In this document: positions 1-8,630 of the stretch, one piece after another
How the letters are laid out: each line of letters opens with the position of its first letter
Numbering within the stretch: the first letter of the stretch is position 1
Source of the DNA: Glycomyces lechevalierae
GTDB lineage: Bacteria; Actinomycetota; Actinomycetes; Mycobacteriales; Micromonosporaceae
Direction of reading: 5' to 3'
Assembly: GCF_027622945.1 (NCBI RefSeq)
Contig: NZ_JAPZVQ010000020.1
Coordinates: forward strand, 1-64,000
Length of the DNA: 64,000 nt
Notes under the pieces: generated by a model
Told to the model about the DNA's origin: nothing
The model's database searches: none
The model's input: only the letters and a program-made list of their open reading frames with translations
Made by a program: the position numbers and the translations under genes

Positions 1-2980
1 CCCCGCGAGATAGGCCGTGAGCGGCGCGAAGACCGTGCTCGCGAGCCCGCCCGCGAGCGTGAGCACCGTGAGCGCCCGCACCCGCCGCAGCCCGTACCAG
101 GCCGTGATGGCGGCGAACGCCCGGCCCGCAGGAGGCCGAGCCGGTGCCGTTGAGGGCCGCGTCGAGGTTGACGAAGAGGCGGTCGCGCTCGACGAGCTCG
201 TGCGGGTGCTGCGCGGCATCCAAGTCCTCGCTCGTCCACGGCCGCACGGTGAACGCGAAGTGCGGGGCGCCGTGGAAGGCGAGCGCGGTGCCGTCGGCGC
301 TCGCGAGGCGGGCCCAGCGGACGTCGATGCGGGAGCCGTTCTCCTGCGGCATCGCGTACGGCGTCTGCATCCCGGCCGCGGTGGCTTCGTAGCGGCCGAT
401 CCGGGCGGCGGTGCGGGTGTCCGCATAGGCTTCGCCGGGGCCGCCGCCGAACCAGGTGACGGCGTCGAACGCCTTCGGCACGGCCATACGCAGGCCGAGG
501 CGCGGGAGCACGAAGTCCTCCCACTCCCCCAGCGGGTTCGCGGACACGGTGAGCCACAGGATCCCGGCCGCGGGGTCGTACGCCCACTCGTAGCCGGCGT
601 CCATAGTGCGCGCGGCCCCGGCGGCGCCGACCCTGGTGGCGACCTTGAGGGTCGCCCCGGCGTCGACGTCGAGGACCTTGTGCTCCAAGCGGTCGAGTGC
701 CGCGTTGCGGTCGCGCCAGCGGTCCGCCTGCGATGGGCCGCCCCAGGCGATGCGGTCGTTGTCGAACGGCGCGCGCCACAGGTCCAATTGCGGCCCTTCG
801 ACTTCGACGCCGCCGATGGCGCGCAGGCGGCCGAGCGCGTCGAATTCCGCGCTGCCGAGGCGGTGGCCGCCGTCGGCCGCGACAGGGCCTTCGAAGGCAG
901 CGCCTTCGAGCGGGCCGGTCGCGGTTGCGGGGCCGTCGACGGTCTGGCCCCAGGCGATCTCGTGGCCGGCCGGGGCCCAGGGCTGGTCCTCGGCGAGGAG
1001 AGCGTGCACGCTGATCGAACGCTCGCCGTCCACTGTGGCCTCTGCGAGCTTGTCCGGCCAGGTGATCCGCACGGCTTCGCCGGCCGCGATCACAGGCACG
1101 TCCAGGTCGCCGTCCGCGACGGGCAGGCCGTCGTCCTCGAGCCGCCAGGTGAAGCGCAGGTGCGCGGTGTCCGCGAAGTCGTAGCCGTTGGCAACGGTGA
1201 CGGTGCGCCGGTCCGGCTGGATCGCGATTCTGACCGGCTCGATCACCTTCTTGTACTCGATCAGGCCAGGGGACGGGGTGCGGTCGGAGAAGACCAGGCC
1301 GTCGGTGATGAAGTTCGAGTCGTGGAGCGTCTCGCCGAAGTCGCCGCCGTACGCGAACCATTCGCGGCCGTCGTCGGTGCGGCGCCTGACGCCCTGGTCG
1401 ATCCACTCCCAGATGAAGCCGCCCGCGATGCGCTCGTGGCGTTCAAAGATCATTTGGTAGTCGGCGAGGCCGCCGGGGCCGTTGCCCATGGCGTGCGCGT
1501 ATTCGCAGAGGATGAAGGGGAGGCCGCGGCGGTGCTCGTCGTTCGCGGGGTCCTTGGTCTGCTCCTCCTTGCGCTGCCCGATGAGCTCGAGGTCGTCGTG
1601 CGACACGTACATCATGCTGTAGATGTCGGTGTACGGCGAGTCGTAGTCGCCTTCGTAGTGGACAAGGCGGTCGGGGTCGCGGTGCCGCGCCCACTCGGCC
1701 ATGGCCCGCAGGTTCTCGCCGACGCCGCACTCGTTGCCGAGGGACCACATGAGGATCGAGGCGTGGTTCTTGTCGCGCTCGACCATGCGGGCGATGCGGT
1801 CGAGGCAGGCCTCGCGCCACTGCGGGTCGTCGGTCGGGTTGCCCTTCCAGCCGTACGGGCCGAAGCCGTGCGTCTCGAGGTCGCACTCGTCGATGACCCA
1901 CATGCCGAGTTCGTCGCAGAGGTCGAGGAAGCGGCGGTCGGGCGCGTAGTGGCTGGTGCGCACCGCGTTCACGTTGTGCTGCTTCATGAGTTCGAGGTCG
2001 CGGCGCATGGTCTCGACAGTGAGGGTGCGGCCGGTGTCGGGGTCCCATTCGTGGCGGTTGACGCCGCGCAGCAGGATCGGTCGGCCGTTGACCTTGAGGA
2101 CGCCGTCTTCGACGGTCACGGTGCGGAACCCGACGCGGAGGCTCACGCGCTCGGTGTCGGTGGCGACGACCGCGTCGTACAGGCGCGGGGTCTCGGCGGT
2201 CCACGGCTCGACCGGGACGCGCACGGTCTCGCCGACGGCGATGTCGATGCCGAGTTCGGGGATGCTCACGCGGCCCGCCGTACCGGCCTCGATGCGCAAG
2301 GCGCCCATGCCGGTCGCGTGGTCGTAGCCGGCGTGGGCGAACACGTCGTCGAGTCCGCCCTCGGGGCGGTGCACGAGGGCCACGGGCCGGAAGATCCCGG
2401 AGATCCGCCAGGTGTCCTGGTCCTCCAGATAGGACCCGGCGGACCACTGGTGGACGCGCACGGCCACGGTGTTCTCGCCCGGGACGAGGTGGGCGGTGGC
2501 GTCGAACTCGGTCGGGAGGCGCGAGCCCTTGCCGTCGCCGAGGCGGACCCCGTTGACCCACACCGCGAACGCGGAGTCGACACCTTCAAAGCGCAGCAGG
2601 GTGCGCCCGGTCTCGGGCCACTCGGCGGGGAGGGTGAAGGTGCGGCGGTACTCGCCGGTGGGGTTCGCGTCGGGGACCCGGGGCGGGTCGACGGGGAACG
2701 GGTAGTGGATGTTCGTGTACTGCGGCTTGCCGTAAGGCGCCGCACCGTCCAGGTCATGCATCTGCCAGATCGACGGGACGGCGAGCAGGTCCCAGGCGTC
2801 CGCGTCGAAATCGGGGGCCTCGAAGCCCTCAGTGGTGTCGCGGAGGCCGGCGGCCAGGTTGAAGCGCCACTCGCCGTCGAGGCCGAGCGCGGCGGCGTCG
2901 GAGGCGAGCGCCGCGCGGGGGCCGCAGCGGCCGCTCCCGGGGCTCAGGTCCTCGACGTAGGTGTGCTGGGTGCGGCTCAT
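1..2980 (-). CDS. lacZ: Beta-galactosidase, glycoside hydrolase family 2 (3' end beyond window)
   Basis: Hydrolyses terminal beta-galactosides, presumably in the cytoplasm on sugars imported by the upstream ABC transporter. 993 residues lie in the window, so only the last few dozen of a LacZ-sized (about 1020 aa) protein are missing. The N-terminal sugar-binding domain has WQMHDLDG and YTNIHYPFP. The GH2 acid/base Glu417 sits in WSLGNEC and the nucleophile Glu493 in FILCEYAHAMGN. Further on are WEWIDQG and YGGDFGE, as in LacZ. The ATG at 2980 is the first residue of recognisable sequence. It is the last gene of the operon, 140 bases after the binding-protein gene, with a strong stem-loop between them. 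Substrate specificity within GH2 is inferred. Confidence 0.93.
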   Translation of the reverse strand, partial: MSRTQHTYVEDLSPGSGRCGPRAALASDAAALGLDGEWRFNLAAGLRDTTEGFEAPDFDADAWDLLAVPSIWQMHDLDGAAPYGKPQYTNIHYPFPVDPPRVPDANPTGEYRRTFTLPAEWPETGRTLLRFEGVDSAFAVWVNGVRLGDGKGSRLPTEFDATAHLVPGENTVAVRVHQWSAGSYLEDQDTWRISGIFRPVALVHRPEGGLDDVFAHAGYDHATGMGALRIEAGTAGRVSIPELGIDIAVGETVRVPVEPWTAETPRLYDAVVATDTERVSLRVGFRTVTVEDGVLKVNGRPILLRGVNRHEWDPDTGRTLTVETMRRDLELMKQHNVNAVRTSHYAPDRRFLDLCDELGMWVIDECDLETHGFGPYGWKGNPTDDPQWREACLDRIARMVERDKNHASILMWSLGNECGVGENLRAMAEWARHRDPDRLVHYEGDYDSPYTDIYSMMYVSHDDLELIGQRKEEQTKDPANDEHRRGLPFILCEYAHAMGNGPGGLADYQMIFERHERIAGGFIWEWIDQGVRRRTDDGREWFAYGGDFGETLHDSNFITDGLVFSDRTPSPGLIEYKKVIEPVRIAIQPDRRTVTVANGYDFADTAHLRFTWRLEDDGLPVADGDLDVPVIAAGEAVRITWPDKLAEATVDGERSISVHALLAEDQPWAPAGHEIAWGQTVDGPATATGPLEGAAFEGPVAADGGHRLGSAEFDALGRLRAIGGVEVEGPQLDLWRAPFDNDRIAWGGPSQADRWRDRNAALDRLEHKVLDVDAGATLKVATRVGAAGAARTMDAGYEWAYDPAAGILWLTVSANPLGEWEDFVLPRLGLRMAVPKAFDAVTWFGGGPGEAYADTRTAARIGRYEATAAGMQTPYAMPQENGSRIDVRWARLASADGTALAFHGAPHFAFTVRPWTSEDLDAAQHPHELVERDRLFVNLDAALNGTGSASCGPGVRRHHGLVRAAAGAGAHGAHARGRAREHGLRAAHGLSRG

Positions 2981-3060
2981 GGCCAGGGTTTCCTCTCTCT
3001 GTTTCCTTGGTGCGACCGGCGTCCGGGTTTCCTAAGCGATTGGCGCAGCGGCCGCAAGGC

Positions 3061-3102
3061 GGTGGGCCGCCTCCGTTGTCTCGACCCTGGAGGCGGCCCA
3101 CC
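3061..3102 (-). terminator. Stem-loop between binding-protein gene and lacZ
   Basis: A perfect 14-bp inverted repeat (GGTGGGCCGCCTCC / GGAGGCGGCCCACC) with a 14-base loop lies 19 bases after the stop of the solute-binding protein and about 80 bases before lacZ. It has no long U tract. It could be a partial terminator or an mRNA-stabilising hairpin that lets the binding protein be made in excess of lacZ. Confidence 0.65.
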
Positions 3103-3120
3103 GGTTGGGGGAATGAAGGT

Positions 3121-4776
3121 CTACTTCGAGGCGTCCCACGCCTCCTGATAGATCTCGACGTAGCGTTCGGCGCCGAGGTCGGTCAGGTTCTGCTGGAACT
3201 CGGCCCAGTCCTCGTCGCTCTCGACGTCCCGCACGCCGGTGGCGAACTCGGCCGCCGCCTGGACGACGAAGTTCTCCACGTTGGTCTGGACGGTCGCGAG
3301 CTCCGTCGCGGTCTCGCCGGTCACGCCGACCTCCCAGTACGGGAACAGCTCGTCGGACTCGTGGCCCTCATAGTTCTTGGTGGCCTCGAACAGACGACGC
3401 TCGTAGCCTTCCGGCGTGTAGACGTCCGTCGCGGTGACCTGGCCGTTGCGGAACTCCGCGTCGCTGAAGAACTGCGCGATCGGGCCCCAGGAGTTGTTCA
3501 GGCCTTCGCCTTCGGGAAGCGTGAGGACCTTGAAGTTCGGCTCCATGGTCTCGTCGAGGGCCACGTCGCCCGCCTCGGGGCGGGACCAGTTGACGCCCTC
3601 GACCCCGAACTCGCCCTGCAGGTGTCCGTCGTAGGAGACCATGAAGTCCAGGATCTCCATGAGCTTCTTCTGCTTGGCCTCGCTGGAACGGTTGGTGATG
3701 ACGAAGGTCGCGCCCGGCGCGGCCCCGGCGCCGCCGCCGCTGTACGTCGCGTCGCTGCCGTTCGGGCCGGTCAGCGGCGGGACCGCGTCGTACTGGCCGT
3801 AGCGCCCGTCCTCGTGGTCGTTCGTGACGAACCAGGGGTGCATGACGGCGACCGATCCGAGGATCACGCCTTCAGCGCTGTTGCCCTTGGCGTTGAGCGC
3901 CTCGCCGTTCTGCGTGAAGGCGCCTTCGTCGATCAGGCCGTCCTCGTAGAGGGAGGCGACGTAGGCGATAGCGTCGCGCCACTGGTCCTTGGTGGGCTGC
4001 AGGACGACTTTGTCGCCGTCGACGCCGAGCGTCGCCGGTGTGGTGCCCTCCGCGTTCGCGTACATCTCCGCGGTGTACACGTACGGGTTCATGAGGTACG
4101 AGAGCAGGCTGCTGCCACCGGCCGCGGAGAGGGGGATCTCGTCGGCCTTGCCGTTTCCGTTGGGGTCCTGCGTCTTGAACGCCTCGAGGACCGTGCGCAG
4201 CTCCTCGGGCGTGGTCGGCTGCTCGAGTCCGAGGATGTCAAGCCACGCGGAGTTCATCCACAGTTTCGAGGGGTACGAGCAGTGGTAGCAGTCGTTCCAG
4301 GCGGGGATGCCCCAGATCTTGCCGTCCGGGGAGGTCGCCAGCTCCTTGAAGCCGGGCTCCTTCTCGAACGCGGCGGTCAGGTTCGGGGTGTCCTCGCCGA
4401 TCAGGTCGTCGAGCGGGAGGATCACACCCTGGCCGCCGAGCTTCACGAGCTCGTCGCTGGAGAACTGGTCGACCCAGGGAATGAGCATGTACGCGTCGGG
4501 GTAGTCGCCGCTGGCGAGGGAGATCTGCCGCTTCTCCCCGGCCGCGGTGCCGTCCCAGGTCGTGGTCTCGAACTGGAGGTCGACGTCGAACTTCTCCTCG
4601 ATCACCTTCGTGAAGGCGTTCGTGTCCAGGTCGGCGTCTTCGCCTTGCGGGGCGAAGATGGTGATCACGTCGTCCGGGGTGGTCTTCGGATCCGAGGAGC
4701 ACGCGGCGAATGCACTGGCCGCAACGGCCAGTGCCGCTCCGGCCGCGGCCGCTCGGGCGAATCGGTTGGTGGTCAT
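3121..4776 (-). CDS. Extracellular sugar-binding lipoprotein (ABC transporter, CUT1/LplA-like)
   Basis: Captures an oligosaccharide outside the membrane and delivers it to the two permeases encoded just upstream. 551 residues. A lipoprotein signal peptide ends at SAFAAC, giving lipidated Cys26. The mature protein begins with FAPQGEDADLDTNAF and has the extended length and acidic, tryptophan-rich character of LplA/YtcQ-type binding proteins. The ATG at 4776 was chosen because it follows AAAGG and begins the signal peptide; upstream in-frame sequence is shadow coding. It follows the second permease by 89 bases. The ligand is not evident from sequence; the downstream GH2 enzyme suggests a beta-galactoside. 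No ATPase is encoded, so a shared MsiK-type ATPase is likely (inference). Confidence 0.93.
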   Translation of the reverse strand: MTTNRFARAAAAGAALAVAASAFAACSSDPKTTPDDVITIFAPQGEDADLDTNAFTKVIEEKFDVDLQFETTTWDGTAAGEKRQISLASGDYPDAYMLIPWVDQFSSDELVKLGGQGVILPLDDLIGEDTPNLTAAFEKEPGFKELATSPDGKIWGIPAWNDCYHCSYPSKLWMNSAWLDILGLEQPTTPEELRTVLEAFKTQDPNGNGKADEIPLSAAGGSSLLSYLMNPYVYTAEMYANAEGTTPATLGVDGDKVVLQPTKDQWRDAIAYVASLYEDGLIDEGAFTQNGEALNAKGNSAEGVILGSVAVMHPWFVTNDHEDGRYGQYDAVPPLTGPNGSDATYSGGGAGAAPGATFVITNRSSEAKQKKLMEILDFMVSYDGHLQGEFGVEGVNWSRPEAGDVALDETMEPNFKVLTLPEGEGLNNSWGPIAQFFSDAEFRNGQVTATDVYTPEGYERRLFEATKNYEGHESDELFPYWEVGVTGETATELATVQTNVENFVVQAAAEFATGVRDVESDEDWAEFQQNLTDLGAERYVEIYQEAWDASK

Positions 4777-4865
4777 CGTTGACTGCCTTTCGATGAGGAG
4801 TTGATGGGCGGTGCGAGGGGTTCGCCGACGGCCGGATACGGCGAAGTCTGTGATCGGACGGTCGG

Positions 4866-5825
4866 TCAGCCCTTGACGGAGCCGAGCATCACGCCCTTGG
4901 TGAAGTGCCGCGCAACGAACGGGTATACGAGCAGCACGGGCACTGTGGACACGACGATGAGGGAGAACTTCATGAGGTCGGCCATCTGCTCGGCCGCCAT
5001 CTGGTCGGCGAGGTTGGTGCCGCCGGTGTTGTTGACGATCAGGATGTTCCGCAGCACGAGCTGCAAGGGGTACAGCTCCTCGCTGCGCAGGTAGATCAGC
5101 GCAGAGAAATAGGAGTTCCACTGTCCGATGCCGTACATCAGGGCGATGACCGCGAGCAGCGGCTTCGACAGCGGCAGCACGACCGACCACAGGAAGCGAA
5201 GGTCCGAGGCGCCGTCGAGCTGCGCCGCCTCATAGAGCTCCCCCGGGATCGAGGAGCGGAAGAAGGTCATCGCGATGAGCACCTGCCACGCCGCGATCGC
5301 AGTCGGCAGGATCAGCGCCCACCTCGTGTCGAGCAGGCCGAGTGACCGCACCACCATGTAGGTCGGGATGAGGCCGCCGGAGAACAGCATCGTGAAGAGG
5401 ACCCCACCGATGAGGACCTTGCGGCCCACCAACTCTGAACGCGAGAGCGGGTAGGCGATCATCACCGTCAGCGTGACGCTGACGATCGTGCCGACCACGG
5501 CGTAGAACACCGAGTTGCCGAAGCCGGTGAGGATCGCGTCGCTGGTCAGCACCGCCTGGTAGCCGATGAGCGTGAAGTCGACCGGCCACAGGAACACCCG
5601 CCCGCCCGACACCGCCGCGGGGCTGGAGAACGAGCTGGCCACGATGTTGATCAGCGGCACGAGCACGATGAGCAGGAACGTCGAGAGCAGGATGTAGACG
5701 CCGACCATGAAGATCCGGTCCACAGGAGTGTCCTGCACCTGGGTCGAGCGGCGGCGCACGGGCTTGCGGCGCTCGCCTCCCGGGGTGGTGTCGAGTGCGA
5801 GCGGGGTCGCGGTCTTGAGGGTCAT
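4866..5825 (-). CDS. Sugar ABC transporter permease (MalG/YtcP-type)
   Basis: Inner-membrane permease of the operon's importer. 319 residues, with a cytoplasmic N-terminus (basic RRKPVRRRST), a first membrane segment near residues 30-50, and the binding-protein-dependent transport motif in ELYEAAQLDGASDLRFLWSVVLPLSKPLL, the EAA loop that contacts the ATPase. The ATG at 5825 has AAAGGAG 8 bases upstream; an in-frame ATG 18 bases earlier lies upstream of that ribosome site and is unlikely. The gene starts 14 bases after the partner permease stop, so the two are cotranscribed. Confidence 0.95.
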   Translation of the reverse strand: MTLKTATPLALDTTPGGERRKPVRRRSTQVQDTPVDRIFMVGVYILLSTFLLIVLVPLINIVASSFSSPAAVSGGRVFLWPVDFTLIGYQAVLTSDAILTGFGNSVFYAVVGTIVSVTLTVMIAYPLSRSELVGRKVLIGGVLFTMLFSGGLIPTYMVVRSLGLLDTRWALILPTAIAAWQVLIAMTFFRSSIPGELYEAAQLDGASDLRFLWSVVLPLSKPLLAVIALMYGIGQWNSYFSALIYLRSEELYPLQLVLRNILIVNNTGGTNLADQMAAEQMADLMKFSLIVVSTVPVLLVYPFVARHFTKGVMLGSVKG

Positions 5826-5839
5826 TGCATGCGCTCCTT

Positions 5840-6793
5840 TCACCAGAGCCCGTTGCCGGTCACCCGTTTGGACACGGTGTTGACCAGCAGGAGGAGGACG
5901 AGGTTGATGACGGAGTTGAACAGCCCCACCGCCGTCGCGAGACTGAAGTCCGCATTGAGCAGACCCATCTTGTACGTGTACGTCGCGATGATCTCCGACG
6001 TGGAAAGATTCAGCGGATTCTGCAGCAGGAACGCCTTCTCGAACCCGATCGCCATCACACTGCCGACACTGAGGACCATCACCACGACCACGGTGGGGGC
6101 GATGCCCGGCAGGTCGACGTGCCAGATCTTCCGCAACCGGCTCGCACCGTCAAGACGTGCCGCCTCATACAGGCTCGGGTCGATGCCGGCCAGCGCGGCC
6201 ATGTAGATGATCGCGGAGTAGCCGGCGGTCTGCCAGATGTCGGACCACACGTACACGCTGCGGAACGCGTCGGGGTCGGCGAGCAGGTTCGAGTCCATGC
6301 CGAAGAAGCCGAGGGCGTCGGACATGAACCCGATCCGGGGCGAGAAGATCAGGATGAGCATCGAGACGACGATGACCGTCGAGATGAAATGCGGTGCGTA
6401 CGTGACCATCTGGACGGTGCGCTTGAAGAACCGCGCGCGGACCTCGTTGAGCGCCAAGGCGAGGATGATCGGGATCGGGAACCCGGCCAGGAAGCCGTAG
6501 AGGCTCAGCATCAGCGTGTTGCGGATGAGATCGAGCGCGACCGGGTTGGCGAAGAACCGCTCGAAGTGGTCGAACCCGGCCCAGGGACTGCCCCAGATCC
6601 CGTCGACCACGTTGTAGTCCTTGAACGCGATCACGTTGTTCGCCATCGGGATGTACTGGAAGACGACGAAGTAGGCCACCGGCAGCACCAGCAGCAGATA
6701 GAGCTGCCAGTGCCGGCGGAGGTTCCGCTTGCGGGTCCTGCGGCGGCGTTCGCGGTCGGTCACCGCGACCGGCGCCTGCACCGCCGCGCTCAC
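5840..6793 (-). CDS. Sugar ABC transporter permease (LplB/YteP-type), coupled to a leader ORF
   Basis: Partner permease of the importer. 317 residues, six predicted membrane segments beginning at WQLYLLLVLPVAYFVVF, and an EAA loop SLYEAARLDGASRLRKIWHVDLPGIAP. The in-frame ATG at 6889 would lie inside the promoter. The better start is the GTG at 6793, whose first four bases (GTGA) overlap the stop of a 20-codon leader ORF that has its own strong ribosome site. Translation is therefore probably coupled. It is the first large gene of the operon permease - permease - binding protein - lacZ. Confidence 0.92.
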   Translation of the reverse strand: MSAAVQAPVAVTDRERRRRTRKRNLRRHWQLYLLLVLPVAYFVVFQYIPMANNVIAFKDYNVVDGIWGSPWAGFDHFERFFANPVALDLIRNTLMLSLYGFLAGFPIPIILALALNEVRARFFKRTVQMVTYAPHFISTVIVVSMLILIFSPRIGFMSDALGFFGMDSNLLADPDAFRSVYVWSDIWQTAGYSAIIYMAALAGIDPSLYEAARLDGASRLRKIWHVDLPGIAPTVVVVMVLSVGSVMAIGFEKAFLLQNPLNLSTSEIIATYTYKMGLLNADFSLATAVGLFNSVINLVLLLLVNTVSKRVTGNGLW

Positions 6794-6852
6794 CGCTCGG
6801 CCCCTGTCGATCCGTGCGCCATATGGCGGCGTTCCCCGTAGGTGTTGCTCAC
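6790..6852 (-). CDS. 20-residue leader peptide upstream of the permease
   Basis: A short ORF (begins MSNTYGERRHM) starts with GTG at 6852, preceded by AAAGGAG at good spacing, and ends in a TGA that overlaps the permease GTG by four bases. The permease start has no comparable ribosome site, which points to translational coupling. There is no run of one codon typical of attenuation leaders. That it is translated is inferred from the ribosome site and the overlap only. Confidence 0.55.
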   Translation of the reverse strand: MSNTYGERRHMAHGSTGAER

Positions 6853-6888
6853 GCCCGCTCCTTTGCGATCCGCCGTTGTGAATGTTCA

Positions 6889-6917
6889 CGGTAAATTGGA
6901 GCGCTCGATCGAGTCAA
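6889..6917 (-). promoter_or_regulatory. Promoter of the sugar operon with embedded LacI-family-like operator
   Basis: On the minus strand TTGACT (6917-6912) and TTACCG (6894-6889) are 17 bp apart. Between them lies the palindrome GAGCGCTC (6899-6906), part of TTGGAGCGCTCGAT, which matches 10 of 14 bases of the CebR box TGGGAGCGCTCCCA of actinomycete LacI-family sugar repressors. A repressor bound here would cover the promoter core. No lacI-type gene is in the window. Confidence 0.5.
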
Positions 6918-6931
6918 CACTTGACGCGAGA

Positions 6932-6946
6932 AAAGATCAGATCTTT
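6932..6946. promoter_or_regulatory. AT-rich palindrome upstream of the sugar operon promoter
   Basis: AAAGATC-A-GATCTTT is a perfect 7+7 palindrome just upstream of the -35. It stands out in the otherwise low-GC 6853-7063 gap, which holds no gene. It may be a second regulator site. No known factor is assigned. Confidence 0.35.
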
Positions 6947-7063
6947 ATGTCGATCGCGAGAGGCGACGGTGAATTCTCGTCGATCTTCATCCGCTTTTGC
7001 CCGATAGGTTTCACTATCACCCGGTGATTAGTCGGATCTCTACGCGACCTGCGGTTTCATCGT

Positions 7064-8284
7064 TCAGTCCGGTCGCGCCTGTTCCCTACGGCGCGTGAGG
7101 AACGCGATCTCGGCGGTGTTCTCGGCGAGGCGGATCGCCTCGTCGTAGGCCTCGCAGGCGCCTGTGGCCCAACCGAGTCGCTGCAGCAGCGCCGCCCGGG
7201 CGGCGTGGAACGCGTGGTAGCCCGCGAGGTCGGGCTCGAGCGCGTCGACGAGGGCGAGCCCGGCCTCCGCGCCGTCGCGCTCCCCCACCGCGATCGCGCG
7301 GTTGAGCCGCGTGATCGGCGAGGCGTCGAGCCGCAGGAGCTGGTCGTAGAGGGCCACGACCTGGGTCCAGTCGCTCGCGTCGCCGTCGGTGTGCACGGCG
7401 TTGATCGCGGCGAGCAGCTGGTAGCGGCCGGGGGCCTCGCCCGAGGCCAGGCGTTCGCGAACGAGCGCGTGCCCTTCGGCGATCAAGGCGGTGTTCCAGA
7501 GGCCGCGGTCCTGTTCGGGGAGTGGGACGAGTTCGCCGGCGGACGAGACGCGGGCGGCGCGGCGGGCATCGGTGAGCAGCATGAGGGCGAGCATCCCCGC
7601 GACCTCGCCGTCGTCGGGCAGGAGTTCGCGGAGCAGCCGCGCGAGCCGGATCGCCTCGCCCGTCAGCTCCTCGCGCACGGGCGCCGTGTCGGGCCCGGAC
7701 GCGAAGTATCCCTCGTTGAAGATCAGGTAGAGGACCGCGAGCACGCCTGAGACGCGGCGCGGCAGGTCCTCTGCGGCGGGCACGCGGTAGGGGATGCGGG
7801 CGGCGGCGATCTTCGCTTTGGCGCGGGTGATGCGGGCGCCCATCGTGGTGTCCTGCACCAGGAACGCGCGGGCGATCTCGGGGACGGCGAGGCCGCCGAC
7901 CATCCGCAGGGTGAGCGCGACACGGGCCTCGACCGAGAGCGCGGGGTGGCAGCAGGTGAAGACGAGGCGCAGCCGGTCGTCGTCGATCGGGCCGCGGGGT
8001 TCGGGTTCGGCGGCGTACACGCGCTGGGCCTCCTGGTGCTTGCCGTCGCGTTTGCCCTCGCGCCGGATCTGGTCGATCGCCTTGCGGTTCGCCGTCGTGG
8101 TGAGCCAGGCGCCGGGGTTGGGCGGGACGCCCTCGGCGGGCCAGTGCTCGGCGGCGGCCGCGAAGGCCTCCGCGGCTGCGTCCTCGGCGGTCCCGAGGTT
8201 CCCGAACCGCTTGGCGAGCACCGCCACCACCCGCGCCCACTCCTCGCGGTGGGCGCGGGTCAGGGCCTCCTGCGCGTCGGTCAT
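7064..8284 (-). CDS. RNA polymerase sigma factor, ECF42 family (DUF6596)
   Basis: Extracytoplasmic-function sigma factor of the ECF42 group. 406 residues, much longer than ordinary ECFs. Sigma region 2 includes NLGTAEDAAAEAFAAAAEHWP and NRKAIDQIRR; region 4 is at VALTLRMVGGLAVPEIARAFLV. A long C-terminal extension has LYLIFNEGY and TPR-like helices, which in this family replaces an anti-sigma factor. The ATG at 8284 overlaps the stop of the YciI/DGPF gene by four bases, the diagnostic ECF42-DGPF arrangement. It probably recognises TGTCGA-type promoters such as the one predicted before this operon. Confidence 0.93.
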   Translation of the reverse strand: MTDAQEALTRAHREEWARVVAVLAKRFGNLGTAEDAAAEAFAAAAEHWPAEGVPPNPGAWLTTTANRKAIDQIRREGKRDGKHQEAQRVYAAEPEPRGPIDDDRLRLVFTCCHPALSVEARVALTLRMVGGLAVPEIARAFLVQDTTMGARITRAKAKIAAARIPYRVPAAEDLPRRVSGVLAVLYLIFNEGYFASGPDTAPVREELTGEAIRLARLLRELLPDDGEVAGMLALMLLTDARRAARVSSAGELVPLPEQDRGLWNTALIAEGHALVRERLASGEAPGRYQLLAAINAVHTDGDASDWTQVVALYDQLLRLDASPITRLNRAIAVGERDGAEAGLALVDALEPDLAGYHAFHAARAALLQRLGWATGACEAYDEAIRLAENTAEIAFLTRRREQARPD

Positions 8285-8613
8285 GCCTCGGTGTGGACCG
8301 GTCGCACCTCGAGCCTGCGGTTGCAGGCCTTGGAGCCTTCGGCCATGAGCGCGAGGGCCACGTCGAGGTCGGTGGCCTCGATGATCCAGAAGCCGGCGGC
8401 GAACTCCTTGGTCTCGACGAAGGGGCCGTCGGTGAGGACGGGCTCGTCGCCCCGGCCGTCGATCACGGTGGAGGCGGACGGGTGGGCGAGGCCCGCGGCG
8501 AAGACCCAGTGGCCGCCTTCGCGGAGCTTGTCGTTGAACTCGTCGATCGCGGCGGCCTCTTCGGCGGTGCCGGAGTCGGCGCGGCTGTCGATGACGTTGA
8601 CCAGGTACTGCAT
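8281..8613 (-). CDS. YciI-like DGPF-domain protein
   Basis: 110-residue YCII-related protein of the kind that accompanies ECF42 sigma factors. It carries the family signature TDGPFVETKEFAAGFWIIEA and the C-terminal VRPV. Start ATG at 8613; it overlaps the sigma factor start by four bases. In this family the DGPF protein is thought to be a sigma target and possibly a partner; its biochemical role is unknown. Confidence 0.9.
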   Translation of the reverse strand: MQYLVNVIDSRADSGTAEEAAAIDEFNDKLREGGHWVFAAGLAHPSASTVIDGRGDEPVLTDGPFVETKEFAAGFWIIEATDLDVALALMAEGSKACNRRLEVRPVHTEA

Positions 8614-8630
8614 GATCGGATTCTCCCTCT

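Noticed and set aside
17..3148. Plus-strand open frame of over 1000 codons opposite the GH2 gene
   Set aside because: The minus strand encodes a complete, motif-bearing beta-galactosidase. The plus-strand product is Gly/Ala/Val/Arg-rich without domains, a shadow caused by high third-position GC.
6793..6889. N-terminal extension of the LplB-type permease to an ATG at 6889
   Set aside because: It would start inside the predicted -10 region and lacks a ribosome site. The GTG at 6793 overlaps the leader stop.
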